A stretch of DNA of 64,000 nucleotides from Fuerstiella sp. (GTDB lineage: Bacteria > Planctomycetota > Planctomycetia > Planctomycetales > Planctomycetaceae), in the NCBI GenBank assembly GCA_029941865.1, contig JAPYTO010000001.1:1-64000 (forward strand), given 5' to 3'. Of the stretch, positions 10,351 through 20,286 are shown piece by piece (position 1 is the stretch's first letter; every line of letters begins with the position of its first letter). The position numbers were made by a program, and so were the translations under genes. The notes beneath the pieces are model-generated. The model did not search any database. It was not told where the DNA came from and worked only from the letters and a program-made list of their open reading frames with translations.

Positions 10351-10977
10351 ATGACGGAAACAGCGACCACCAATGCCGTTGATGCGCCTGTGGAACAGGT
10401 GCTCGTAATCCCGACTGCCGTGTTCCACGAGATCGGCCACTTCCAGGGATTCTGCGGCGACATGGATCGGTATCTCGATGTCATTCTCGATCCCATTCAC
10501 GCGAGCTACCGACCTCGCAACGAAATGGAAGAAGATCCTTCTTTCAAACAGCTGATCCCGTATTGCATCTTTCGCAGCGGCGGCAGCGTGTTCAACTATC
10601 GCCGCGGCAACGACCAGGGAGAAGCCCGGTTGCATGCCAAACGGTCGGTCGGTGTGGGCGGTCATGTCTCAACACTGGATTTGAATGGAGTGGGTTCACC
10701 GTATTCTGAAGGAATGAAGCGGGAGATCGAAGAAGAAATCCATCTGGACGCCGAATGGACAGAGCGATGCGTGGGACTGATCAATGACGACGAAACGGAC
10801 GTGGGAAAAGTCCATTTGGGAATTGTTCACATTTTCGACCTGGACTCCCCCAAAGTTGCGCCACGTGAAAAGTCGATGATAGACGCAAGGTTCGCGCAAC
10901 CGGAAGAACTGCTGCGTGAACTGGATGAGTTTGAGACGTGGTCCCAAATCTGCCTTACGGCTCTGTTCGACCAATAG
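10351..10977 (+). CDS. NUDIX-like phosphohydrolase family protein
   Basis: Nudix-box-like [12 protein letters not shown]; 'GVGGHVS' upstream. Confidence 0.75.
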   Translation: MTETATTNAVDAPVEQVLVIPTAVFHEIGHFQGFCGDMDRYLDVILDPIHASYRPRNEMEEDPSFKQLIPYCIFRSGGSVFNYRRGNDQGEARLHAKRSVGVGGHVSTLDLNGVGSPYSEGMKREIEEEIHLDAEWTERCVGLINDDETDVGKVHLGIVHIFDLDSPKVAPREKSMIDARFAQPEELLRELDEFETWSQICLTALFDQ

Positions 10978-11127
10978 TACCAGTGAGTGTCGGCAGGATC
11001 TGCGGAACGCAGCGACCTGACGTCACGATCTGCAGGAAGACAACGTTACAGAATGACCGGGACAACTTCCCGTTCTGTGACGCGAGCGCTGCGGGACAGT
11101 GCTCATCCGCTGGATTAATGCGAAGGA

Positions 11128-11781
11128 GTGCAAACCATGAAATTCACCTCAGCGGTTCTCCTGCCGATTCTGCTGCTTGCCAGCAGTGCGACAGGACAGG
11201 ACGACACAAGCACACTTCTGCCCGGCGCTCTTACCGAAGAGTCACTTGGGCAGGTGCTGATCACCATTGGCCTGAAGCCGATCCGAACCGAGAAACGGTA
11301 CGACTTCGCGTTCAAGACGAAGGTTCGCGGCGAAGAGTGGAAGTTCAGTATGTCGACGGTGCTGAGCCGCAACGGAGAGTCGGTATGGGTGATGGCGTGG
11401 CTGGACCAGATTCCCGAAATGGCAAACGACGTCCCCCGCACGGCCCTGCTGCGTCTGCTTGCTGCCAACGACCGACTCGGCAACGGCAAGTTCTTCGCCT
11501 ACATCCCGAACAATCGACGTTTCGTCTTGCAGCGGGTCCTGCGAAATGAACAGATGAGTAACAAACGCCTGATGGAAAGCCTGCAGGATCTTGCCGTCAG
11601 CGTGGCTGATGAGTATCCGACCTGGTCCGTCGCAAGCTGGGCACCAAAAACGGATGCTCAGAAACCTCAGATCGCTGCAGGCACGTCAGGCAGCCAGAGG
11701 AATACAACAGCGGGCAATCGCAGCCAACCGACGCAAACGTCCGAGACCGCTTCCAAGTTTGGCAATCGTCAGGTTCAATGA
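11128..11781 (+). CDS. Secreted YbjN-like (sensory transduction regulator/T3S chaperone-fold) protein
   Basis: Signal peptide; 'YDFAFKTKVRGEEWKFSMSTVLSRNGESVWVMAWL...LLRLLAANDRLGNGKFFAY' pattern typical of YbjN-like domains. Confidence 0.55.
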   Translation: MQTMKFTSAVLLPILLLASSATGQDDTSTLLPGALTEESLGQVLITIGLKPIRTEKRYDFAFKTKVRGEEWKFSMSTVLSRNGESVWVMAWLDQIPEMANDVPRTALLRLLAANDRLGNGKFFAYIPNNRRFVLQRVLRNEQMSNKRLMESLQDLAVSVADEYPTWSVASWAPKTDAQKPQIAAGTSGSQRNTTAGNRSQPTQTSETASKFGNRQVQ

Positions 11782-12206
11782 CTGAAGATGACGCATCAGG
11801 TTCTCAGACTTCGTTTGAAGAATTAGCGGCCTCTCGTCGACAGTGGATTGACGACGTGCTTCGTCCATGGTGTCGACAGGCAACGCTCAAACAGCTGCGC
11901 CAGGCCGAAGTCGAATGGCTGGACATCGCGGGTCGCGTAGACATCCAGGCAACTCTGTGGACATGGACCTGGGAACGCTTCGATGTCCTGACGCACCCTG
12001 ACATGGCGGGCGTCAATGAATCGCACGAGGTTCAGGTGACTCTGAAGGACGGAACCGTCGTCCAGGGATTTCCCGATTCGCGGGAGAGTCAGCGAGGAAC
12101 GCTGCTGCTCGTGCCTTTCGGCGCTGAATCCGAAGAGCCTCAGATTCTCGGTCCTTACGCCGTGGATGACGTAGCTGCTGTTGTACTGGTCCCGGCCCGG
12201 ACGTAG
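11778..12206 (+). CDS. Hypothetical protein, translationally coupled (ATGA) to the upstream gene
   Basis: 142 aa ORF starting in the ATGA overlap with 11128-11781. Confidence 0.6.
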   Translation: MTEDDASGSQTSFEELAASRRQWIDDVLRPWCRQATLKQLRQAEVEWLDIAGRVDIQATLWTWTWERFDVLTHPDMAGVNESHEVQVTLKDGTVVQGFPDSRESQRGTLLLVPFGAESEEPQILGPYAVDDVAAVVLVPART

Positions 12207-12695
12207 TCAAAGTCACGGAACTTTGGGAAACCAACGTCGCACAGAAGTGGCAGCTGGCAAACGCAACGGTTCGCCCGCACCCACGCAGCACAGGTAGACC
12301 CATGAGATGAACGCTGCGAAGAAAAGAATGGAGCCTGGCCCGCATGTCATTCTTCCACCGTCACTGGGTTGGTGGCGTCCTCGGCACCTTGTGCAACGGG
12401 TTTGTGACGAACAGCGTTGTCGGCCGCGTCGATGAATGCGGTTTGAATTCGGCGAGCCTTAGCGCCCTGATGTGCAGCGACCAGTGGATTCACCACTGAA
12501 AGACTCTCGGAACCTGAACACCATCCGTTACAGTATCCATTCTCATCCGCCGGACGCCTGACAGCCTGACCCCGTTGAGCCGACACAGTACAGGTGCATA
12601 CTTCAGGGACTGGCCCAACATCCTGAATCAAAACCCACTGACGCGTTAGATTTCCCCAATCGTCTGTAGCGGCATATGGTGTGGGAATTATTTCC

Positions 12696-13199
12696 ATGAA
12701 ACTGACGACATTATTGGGCACGCCGACGGTGCTCTGTTTCATGGCGGGCGTCACAGGTCTGATCGCATGGCGAGTTTTATCGACGTCTGCGTCGGATCAG
12801 GCCTGGTCCCCGACGGCGCTCAAGACTCCGATTCAGGTACAGGTCGTTGGGCATGATTTCATCTGGCGATTCCGCTTTCCGGGTCCTGACGGAAAGTTCA
12901 ACACGAAAGACGACGCGAGTGTCGAAAAAGAGCTCCACTTGCCGCTAGAACGAGATGTCGTCTTTTTGGTGACCAGCGACGACTACGTGTACACTATGGC
13001 AATCCCTGATCTTGGCCTGCGTCAGATTGCCGTTCCGGAACTCACATACCTCCTCGAATTCCGAGTCACGGAGGAGCGTTCGATTGATATCATTGCGGAC
13101 CCGTTGTGTGGAGTTCGGATATTTCACGATGAAGACATGGGGAAAGTAATCGTTCAATCCAAAACTGCATTTGACTCCTGGTACAAAGAGATCCAATGA
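12696..13199 (+). CDS. Cytochrome c oxidase subunit II-like cupredoxin with degenerate CuA site
   Basis: 'QVQVVGHDFIWRFRFPGPDGKFNTKDD', 'SDDYVYTMAIPDLGLRQIAVPELTYLLEF' and 'IDIIADPLCGVRIFHDEDMGKVIV' align to the COX2 periplasmic domain. Confidence 0.75.
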   Translation: MKLTTLLGTPTVLCFMAGVTGLIAWRVLSTSASDQAWSPTALKTPIQVQVVGHDFIWRFRFPGPDGKFNTKDDASVEKELHLPLERDVVFLVTSDDYVYTMAIPDLGLRQIAVPELTYLLEFRVTEERSIDIIADPLCGVRIFHDEDMGKVIVQSKTAFDSWYKEIQ

Positions 13200-14374
13200 A
13201 GCTCTCCACCAATGTGGTATTTCAGTGCTCGCTGGGCCTCGCACTTCTTGCTGGTTGTTCCGATGACACGTCGCCCCCTCGTTTTTCTGCCGTGGCTCCG
13301 GGGAACGACGGCGTCTACCACATTCATCCTGGTGAAAACATTCAGTCTGCGATCGAATCGGCAGCGAAGGATCCGGTCAACAAAACTGTTCGCGTTCATG
13401 CCGGAACCTATCGCCCGTCGAGCGAAGGCCAGGCATTGATTTGGTTCAATCGCAAACACGACGGCGTGGTGCTTGAGGCCGAAGGGGACGTGGTTCTGAC
13501 GGCAGCAAACAAAGAGATCGCGGACAAATCCGCGAAGAGTTACCCGGCAGTTGTCAATCACGTCATTTTTTTCGGCGACGGCGTGACCGAAAAAACAATT
13601 ATCCGAGGCTTCAAAGTCACGGGAGCGAACAACTTTGTAGTCACAACAGAAGGGCCGGCCTCCATTGAACCGGACTCCCGGATTCCTGCACTGGAAAAGG
13701 GGTTATTCTTCTACGCGGACGGCGGTGGGATCAAAGTGTTTGGACGGTCGTATCCCACGATACTCAACATGGAGATTTCAGACAATTACACCAGCCCGTG
13801 CGGTGGAGGAATATCGATCGAACAGGTGGGCTTCAACACACATCCGGTAACGATCAGGAATTGCATCTTTCGCAATAACCGTTGTCAGATTACGGGGTCT
13901 GCCGTCGATGTTCTGGTCGGCAGTTCCGCAAAGATAAGCAACTGCCTGTTCACAGGTAATGTGTCGAACACCGGCGTAAACTACATTGGTGGTTCGGATA
14001 ATCCGTACAACGAAGAGCACGGCTGTGGCGCGCTGACCGTATTCCCGAACTCCCGAGTCACCGTCGATCGCTGCACATTCACGGACAACTGGAACGGGGC
14101 TGACGACAAGGGAACCGAAAACACATACATAAACTCCATTTTCTGGATGAACACAAGGAAGGGCGGTATTTCGCGCGAAGACCGGTACGAGCTTGATCTC
14201 CTTGACGGATCAAATGTTCGAGGCTGCTTTCTTGGAGGAAGCACAAGTGATCTGCGCGGGACAATTGACTCGTCAGCCAATACACTCGATGCGTCAGATC
14301 CGGACTTTGATGATTTGTTTGTGCCTCAGTCGGTAGAATATTCAGACGTCGGCTATCGACCGGATTCACTGTAG
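13196..14374 (+). CDS. Right-handed parallel beta-helix repeat lipoprotein
   Basis: Lipobox 'LALLAGCSD'; 'IHPGENIQSAIESAAKDPVNKTVRVHAGTYRP', 'GGGISIEQ..NPVTIRNCIFRNNRC' beta-helix pattern; start overlaps the COX2-like stop (ATGA). Confidence 0.85.
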   Translation: MKLSTNVVFQCSLGLALLAGCSDDTSPPRFSAVAPGNDGVYHIHPGENIQSAIESAAKDPVNKTVRVHAGTYRPSSEGQALIWFNRKHDGVVLEAEGDVVLTAANKEIADKSAKSYPAVVNHVIFFGDGVTEKTIIRGFKVTGANNFVVTTEGPASIEPDSRIPALEKGLFFYADGGGIKVFGRSYPTILNMEISDNYTSPCGGGISIEQVGFNTHPVTIRNCIFRNNRCQITGSAVDVLVGSSAKISNCLFTGNVSNTGVNYIGGSDNPYNEEHGCGALTVFPNSRVTVDRCTFTDNWNGADDKGTENTYINSIFWMNTRKGGISREDRYELDLLDGSNVRGCFLGGSTSDLRGTIDSSANTLDASDPDFDDLFVPQSVEYSDVGYRPDSL

Positions 14375-14460
14375 CGGCAACGTCATTTCGGAGCGACAAC
14401 GGATCGTTTCCGAGCGGTAGCAGGAATTTGGGTCAACGGCCATGCCGTTGAAACCTTCCC

Positions 14461-16962
14461 ATGAGAAAAGTAATCGCAATTTTTTTCTTCGCGCTGCTTA
14501 GCGGCTGCGGTTCCGAGACAGCGCCCGTTTCAACAGAAACGCTAGGCGAGAAGGAAGTCGTTCCCGTGGTGGAAAAACCACCGGTTCTGATGCGTGCCCC
14601 CGACTTTTCTCTGACGGATCAGTCCGGGCAATCGTATGGTTCAGACCAACTGCTGGGCCGTGCGTGCGTTGTGAATTTCATTTTTACGCGATGCCAGGCA
14701 ACCTGCCCCGTGCAGACAGCACGGTTGGCCGAACTTCAGGAGGAATGGAAGAGTCATCCGGCCTGGAACGACATCCGCATGCTCAGCATAACTGTCGATC
14801 CCGAGTATGACACGCCGGAGGTTCTGATGGAATATGCAGTGGCCGCCAAGGCTGACATGCATCACTGGAAATTTCTGACCGGTCCGAAGGACACGATATT
14901 GGCATTAACCAGGCAGGGCTTCAAGCTGCCGGTGGAAGAAGACAAAAATGCCAAAGGAGCTCCGATCACGCACAGTCCTGAATTTGTGTTGATCGACCCG
15001 CAGGGCCACATCCGAGGCTTCTACGACAGCGGTTCTGCGACGGAACTCGAACAGATGAAGCGCGATCTTTACACGGCACTGGAGGAACGCCTTCTGATTC
15101 ATAACGACCTGCTGAATCCAACGTGGGTGGAAAAACGGCGTGAGGCTCAACTCGCCACGGTCGACAAGTTCAATGTGTTTCACGATTTTTCGTTCTTCGA
15201 TCGTCGTCGCGAGAGTGGCATTACGTTCCGAAACCGCATCGTCGACGACGCGGGTCGCGAGCACAAACCATGCCACTACGATCACGGAAACGGTATTGCC
15301 ATCGGTGATGTTGACGGTGACGGATTACACGATGTGTACTTTGTCACACAGGTGGGAGGCAACGAACTGTGGAAGAATCACGGGGACGGAACTTTCGAGA
15401 ACATGACTGAAACCGCTGGCGTTGCGGTCAGTGATCGGATCGGTGTGTCAGCGTCGTTTGCGGATATCGACAACGATGGAGACGCTGACCTGTACGTTAC
15501 GAATGTACGCAGTCCCAACGTTCTTTTCGAGAACGACGGCAAGGGAAACTTCACCGACATTTCTTCGGCGTCCGGTCTCGACTACGACGGGCATTCGTCA
15601 TCCGCCGTGTTCTTCGACTATAACCGTGACGGTCGACTGGATTTGTTCCTGGTGAACGTCGGTAAGTACACAACGGATAAATCGACAACGGTCATTAACG
15701 ATCGGTTCACCGGTCCTGATGACCGTGCATATTCATACAACGTGGCCAACCCGGATGCGTTTGCGGCACACCTGAAGCCCGAGCGTTCTGAAAGCAGCGT
15801 CCTGTTCGAGAATCAGGGGGGCAATCGATTTGTCGATGTTTCCGCCCGAGTCGACCTGCAGGATTCATCGTGGTCGGGTGATGCCAGTCCACTGGACGTT
15901 AACAAAGATGGCTGGCCCGATCTTTACGTGCTGAATATGCAGGGACATGACGAGTACTATGAGAATGAAAAAGGGCAACGATTCGTAAAGAAGAGTCGCG
16001 AGATATTTCCTGCGTCGCCATGGGGGGCAATGGGAATTAAGGTCTTCGACTTCGACAACGATGGTCGGCTCGACATCTATCTGACCGATATGCACACAGA
16101 CATGGGCGATCTTGCCGATCCGAAAAACGAAAAGCTCAAGACACCCAAAGAGCAGTTTGCGCCGGAAATATTAAATTCCGATGGCAATCACGTCATGGGG
16201 AATGCGTTCTTTCAGCAGCAGCAGGACGGCACTTATAAGGAAATCTCCAGTCGCATTGGAGCGGAAACTTACTGGCCGTGGGGCCTGAGCGTTGGCGATC
16301 TGAATGCCGACGGCTTCGAGGACGTGTTTGTAACTGCCAGTATGAATTTCCCATTCCGCTATGCCATCAATTCCGTGTTACTGAACAATGAAGGCCGCGA
16401 GTTTCTGGATGCTGAGTACCTGCTGGGTGTCGAACCGCGACGTGCCGATCGGACGGCCGTCCCTTGGTTCGAATTTGATGTAGCAGGAAAGGACCGCGAG
16501 TTAGCAGAAGCGTATCGAGCCAAGGGTGCAAATGTCACGCGAATCGCCGCATGGGGCGCGCTAGGGACACGTTCGTCCGCTATTTTTGATATAGATAACG
16601 ACGGTGACCTCGACATTATCACTAACGACTTTAATTCCGAGCCCATGGTGCTCGTCAGCAATCTGATGGAGAAAGAACACCGGAATCATTTCCTGAAGAT
16701 TGACCTGACGGGAATATCATCAAATCGTGACGGTTTGGGGGCCACAGTTACCGTCCACACAGCAACGCAACGCTATGTAAAGGTCTACGATGGCAAGTCA
16801 GGGTACCTGTCGCAAAGCAGTTGCCCTCTGTACTTCGGCTTGGGTACGTCCAGCGATGTCGATCGCATCGAGATCCAATGGCCGTCCGGGCAATCACAGA
16901 TCGTGACCGGCCCGGTTACTGTGGATACGGTGCTTGAGATAACGGAACCCAAGGCACCGTAA
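14461..16962 (+). CDS. Fusion lipoprotein: N-terminal SCO1/SenC thioredoxin-fold domain + FG-GAP/VCBS repeats + C-terminal ASPIC/UnbV domain
   Basis: CQATC (CxxxC) plus 'ITHSPEFVLIDPQG' (SCO His); repeated DxDxDG motifs; C-terminal 'GLGTSSDVDRIEIQWPSGQSQ'. Confidence 0.9.
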   Translation: MRKVIAIFFFALLSGCGSETAPVSTETLGEKEVVPVVEKPPVLMRAPDFSLTDQSGQSYGSDQLLGRACVVNFIFTRCQATCPVQTARLAELQEEWKSHPAWNDIRMLSITVDPEYDTPEVLMEYAVAAKADMHHWKFLTGPKDTILALTRQGFKLPVEEDKNAKGAPITHSPEFVLIDPQGHIRGFYDSGSATELEQMKRDLYTALEERLLIHNDLLNPTWVEKRREAQLATVDKFNVFHDFSFFDRRRESGITFRNRIVDDAGREHKPCHYDHGNGIAIGDVDGDGLHDVYFVTQVGGNELWKNHGDGTFENMTETAGVAVSDRIGVSASFADIDNDGDADLYVTNVRSPNVLFENDGKGNFTDISSASGLDYDGHSSSAVFFDYNRDGRLDLFLVNVGKYTTDKSTTVINDRFTGPDDRAYSYNVANPDAFAAHLKPERSESSVLFENQGGNRFVDVSARVDLQDSSWSGDASPLDVNKDGWPDLYVLNMQGHDEYYENEKGQRFVKKSREIFPASPWGAMGIKVFDFDNDGRLDIYLTDMHTDMGDLADPKNEKLKTPKEQFAPEILNSDGNHVMGNAFFQQQQDGTYKEISSRIGAETYWPWGLSVGDLNADGFEDVFVTASMNFPFRYAINSVLLNNEGREFLDAEYLLGVEPRRADRTAVPWFEFDVAGKDRELAEAYRAKGANVTRIAAWGALGTRSSAIFDIDNDGDLDIITNDFNSEPMVLVSNLMEKEHRNHFLKIDLTGISSNRDGLGATVTVHTATQRYVKVYDGKSGYLSQSSCPLYFGLGTSSDVDRIEIQWPSGQSQIVTGPVTVDTVLEITEPKAP

Positions 16963-17124
16963 GAGTTGTATTGTGATCTGGTCGATGGCAGAATAATAAT
17001 CATCGGAGATTTCTGCGACGGGTGACGGGCGTCGCTAACCCGTCAACTCCGTGGAAAAAGCATTTGACCGATCATTTTTGTCGTCGTCTTGCCGTGTCCG
17101 AATAAGTTCTAACTGTGGTGAACC

Positions 17125-17937
17125 ATGTCGGAAGACAAACCAAACAAAAACGACGGGGATGCGGTTGCTGGAGAAACCAGTGCTGAGCAGATATTGCCCG
17201 GTAGCCTGTCGGCTCCGACGCTGGTTGGAGAAAACGCTCTCTTGTTATCGCCGATCCCAGGCTTGATCCTCTCGGGGCTTGTCGCCTGCCTGGTCTGGGG
17301 GGCACTTGAGGTCCTGCCGCCCGTCTTTCAAATCCAAGAGCACTTACGCGACTTAGAGGGAAATCTTACCACAGCTCAGAGTAAGGAAATAGCGGATGCC
17401 TCCGTGGCTGCGAGCAACAAAAATGCTGCGTTTTCGCTCGCGCTGTTGGCATCAACGATGGGACTGTTCCTGACGATCGCCGAAGTAAAGATTCGCCGTC
17501 AGGGGTTGCGAGCGATTTGGGCGGCGCCGCTGGCCGTTTTGATTGCCGGCGTTTTCGCTGTCGGTGGAGGAATCCTCGGTGGCATGCTCACTGCATCTCC
17601 CGCTCTACCTGAAGATCCGCTTACCAGGACAATAATCGTGCAGGGCACCATGTTCGGACTCGTAGGATTGGGTGTCGGGGCAGGAGTTGGGTTGGCAGTT
17701 ACGTTGCCGATGTTTGGACCTCGGCTGTTGTCAACCTGCATTGCCGGCGGGACTCTTGGGGGCCTGCTCGCCGGTTTGATTTTCCCGTTTGCGGCCAGCG
17801 TTTTCCTGCCGAATGCACGAACTGAAGTCTTGATGCCTGACCCGGGAGTCAGTCGATTGCTTTGGCTCGCACTGGCGTCGTGCGCGATTGTCCTGCCCCT
17901 GACCGGCATGGGAAAAGGGGAGAAGACGGGGACATGA
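17125..17937 (+). CDS. Hypothetical polytopic membrane protein (Gly/Ala-rich TM helices)
   Basis: 270 aa with at least 5 hydrophobic segments. Confidence 0.65.
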   Translation: MSEDKPNKNDGDAVAGETSAEQILPGSLSAPTLVGENALLLSPIPGLILSGLVACLVWGALEVLPPVFQIQEHLRDLEGNLTTAQSKEIADASVAASNKNAAFSLALLASTMGLFLTIAEVKIRRQGLRAIWAAPLAVLIAGVFAVGGGILGGMLTASPALPEDPLTRTIIVQGTMFGLVGLGVGAGVGLAVTLPMFGPRLLSTCIAGGTLGGLLAGLIFPFAASVFLPNARTEVLMPDPGVSRLLWLALASCAIVLPLTGMGKGEKTGT

Positions 17938-18197
17938 GGGACGAGAACCGTGTGGTTTATACTCATCCCCCGGGCAACATTGAACGCGTGCACCCTGGAT
18001 AGCACAGAGGAGAAGTTGCTTGAAGTGTCAGAGTTTGTCCATGAGTGTTTGAATCGCCCGATGGAATGAGTTGAATTCGATGTCAGCAGCCGTTCTAATG
18101 ATGTGGCCTAGCCTGAGTTTCTACACCTAAATAGTTCCGCCAATTAGTTCCGCCAATTGTCTACAACACGTTTTTAAGATTTAAGAGGGGCTCTTCG

Positions 18198-18398
18198 ATG
18201 ACTCGTATTTCACTGTTGCTGGTCGCGTTTGTTTGTTTCACATTTGCAGGTTGTGGTGGCGAACCAGGGTCCGGAAATCTCGACGCGCCTGATCCAGCAA
18301 CAGACACGACCCCGATTGAAGACGACTTGGCATCTTCCGGCATGGAAGGCATGACGGACGCAGAATACTTAAGTGGCGGCAAGGCGAAAGAAGAGTAG
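18198..18398 (+). CDS. Small lipoprotein (66 aa)
   Basis: Signal peptide with lipobox 'FTFAGCGG'; acidic C-terminal tail. Confidence 0.55.
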   Translation: MTRISLLLVAFVCFTFAGCGGEPGSGNLDAPDPATDTTPIEDDLASSGMEGMTDAEYLSGGKAKEE

Positions 18399-18532
18399 TG
18401 CGGGCGTCCCGCGAAGTTGAACAGTGATGGAGTCGCTCGATTTCGTCAGCGTCTAATATATCTTCCGTATTGGTCGGCCCTTTTCTATGTGGTTTTGGGC
18501 CAACCCTGTTCAATTCCGAGTCTGTGACAGCG

Positions 18533-19165
18533 ATGACTCAAGTCACTCGACGCGCGCGACCAATCGACCGTTCGGCGCAATTGTTTGTCGTGGGAAATGT
18601 GCTACTCGCCGTGCTTCTTAGTGGAGGAATCGCCCATTCAGTGATCAGCGATGGGCGGCCGCCAAAGATTCGTGTTGGTTTCGCCGACACCCATCGGCAT
18701 CTCATTGACACAAGGAAGCACGCTGAGATCATCCCTGACTTACAGACCGCCGCGTCCATCAATTTTGACGACGGCGTTACTCAACTTCAGTTACTCTCCA
18801 CGGCATACAAAGCTCACGACACGGATAGCATCGTTCTGGGACTTCGTGGACTGCTGAACCATGCGCCTGACGATTCTGAATTACATGGCGAACTCGCCAC
18901 TGTTCTGCTCGGAATTGGACACGCTGAAGACGCACTGCGACACGCTGAAGACGCACTGCGACACTTTGAAGACGCATTGGTCCACAGCAGCGTTGCCGTC
19001 AGACTCAATCCTGACTCTTCCCGGTTGCAGATCACGCAGGGGGCGGTCATGCTGGCGCTGGAGCGGAACCAGGAGGCGGCCGCTTCCTATAGAAAGGCTC
19101 TTGAACTTAACCCAGATTCAGAACCTGCACAACGCGCCCTGAAATATCCCTTAAAAAACTACTGA
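18533..19165 (+). CDS. TPR-repeat protein with N-terminal membrane anchor
   Basis: TM 'LFVVGNVLLAVLLSGGIAHS'; TPR 'AAASYRKALELNPDSEPAQRAL'; internal 21-bp tandem repeat. Confidence 0.7.
   Translation: MTQVTRRARPIDRSAQLFVVGNVLLAVLLSGGIAHSVISDGRPPKIRVGFADTHRHLIDTRKHAEIIPDLQTAASINFDDGVTQLQLLSTAYKAHDTDSIVLGLRGLLNHAPDDSELHGELATVLLGIGHAEDALRHAEDALRHFEDALVHSSVAVRLNPDSSRLQITQGAVMLALERNQEAAASYRKALELNPDSEPAQRALKYPLKNY
18920..18982 (+). repeat. 21-bp intragenic tandem repeat (2 perfect + 1 diverged copy)
   Basis: cacgctgaagacgcactgcga x2, then cactttgaagacgcattggtc; encodes HAEDALR-HAEDALR-HFEDALV. Confidence 0.9.
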
Positions 19166-20286
19166 TGCGTTACCGCGCGAACTCGAACACGTCCGGCGGG
19201 CTGCGGAGAAATTGTCCAATGGCTATCAGTTCCACCTTGCGTTCCATGGGATTGATCGGACGTTGTTTCGTTCATCCAATCTTCGACTATCTTGTGATCG
19301 GAGGTGGCCTGAGCTTAATCGTAATTCCCGCGGTCTACTTACTCGCTGATCCGCCAGTGATGCGCGACTTCACCATGTTGCCGTGGTTCATCCTGTGCAG
19401 CAACAGTGCACATTTTGCCGCGTCGACAGTCCGCCTGTATACGAAACCCGGGTCACGGGACGCCCTACCATTCCTGACGATGGTTTTCCCGACAGTAACC
19501 CTGGGCGTATTGACATTGTGTATGTTTGAGGCGGATGTCATAGGTCGATACGTACAATTGATTTACCTTTCGTGGTCGCCCTACCATTACGCAGCGCAGG
19601 CGTATGGTCTTGCCGTGATGTATTGCGTTCGTTCTGGTTGTGAGCTTACTCAGAATCAAAAACGATTTCTGTGGTGGATCGCAATTCTCCCTTTCTTCAA
19701 GGTGCTGCTTGTCGCGACTTCAAAGCACGTCGTCGCATGGCACATACCCGAACAACTGGTGTGGAGCCAGGTCGACTGGCGCGGAGGGGTGAATCTGGTG
19801 ACCGAAGTCCTGGGAGTTCTGGCAATGGCATTGCCATTGGTGCTGTTCGCGCAGGTGTGGTTGACCAATCGCCGCAGCATGCCGCTGATCAGCCTGCTGG
19901 TAATTATGACGAACGGAGTGTGGTTTGTCGTTTTCCCGCTGATTGATGGATTCGTCTGGACGACCATCTTTCACGGAATCCAGTACCTGGCGATTGTCAT
20001 GATCTTTCATGTGCGCGACCGTGTGGCCCGCCCGGAGAACAAACGGGGCGTGGTGTTTCACACAATTTGTTTCTACGGAATGTGCCTGGTTCTCGGCTAC
20101 GCGTTGTTCAATTGCCTTCCGTACGGCTATCAAATGCTGGGGTTCGGCGCGGCGGAAAGTGTCTTGCTGGTGATCGCCGCAATAAACATCCACCATTTCA
20201 TCGTCGATGGATATATCTGGAAGCTGGGCCGGGGTGACGCTAATCGGCGCGTCGTCGAAACCGTCGCCATAGGGACCGGGGCGTGA
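19165..20286 (+). CDS. Hypothetical polytopic membrane protein with conserved-looking His pairs
   Basis: 373 aa; 'SNSAHFAAS', 'SPYHYAAQAYG', 'IFHGIQYLAI', 'INIHHFIVDGYIWKLGR'; ATG overlaps upstream stop (TGATG). Confidence 0.65.
   Translation: MRYRANSNTSGGLRRNCPMAISSTLRSMGLIGRCFVHPIFDYLVIGGGLSLIVIPAVYLLADPPVMRDFTMLPWFILCSNSAHFAASTVRLYTKPGSRDALPFLTMVFPTVTLGVLTLCMFEADVIGRYVQLIYLSWSPYHYAAQAYGLAVMYCVRSGCELTQNQKRFLWWIAILPFFKVLLVATSKHVVAWHIPEQLVWSQVDWRGGVNLVTEVLGVLAMALPLVLFAQVWLTNRRSMPLISLLVIMTNGVWFVVFPLIDGFVWTTIFHGIQYLAIVMIFHVRDRVARPENKRGVVFHTICFYGMCLVLGYALFNCLPYGYQMLGFGAAESVLLVIAAINIHHFIVDGYIWKLGRGDANRRVVETVAIGTGA

Noticed and set aside
10054-10665. 203-aa minus-strand ORF spanning trpC and the NUDIX gene
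   Set aside because: Antisense to two supported genes and crosses their intergenic gap; no motif.
12347-12754. 135-aa minus-strand ORF overlapping the start of the COX2-like gene
   Set aside because: No domain, overlaps a better supported gene on the opposite strand; probably non-coding or a decayed region.
18132-18157. Two tandem 13-bp copies of tagttccgccaat
   Set aside because: Only two copies with no further units; too short to call a CRISPR or iteron array.
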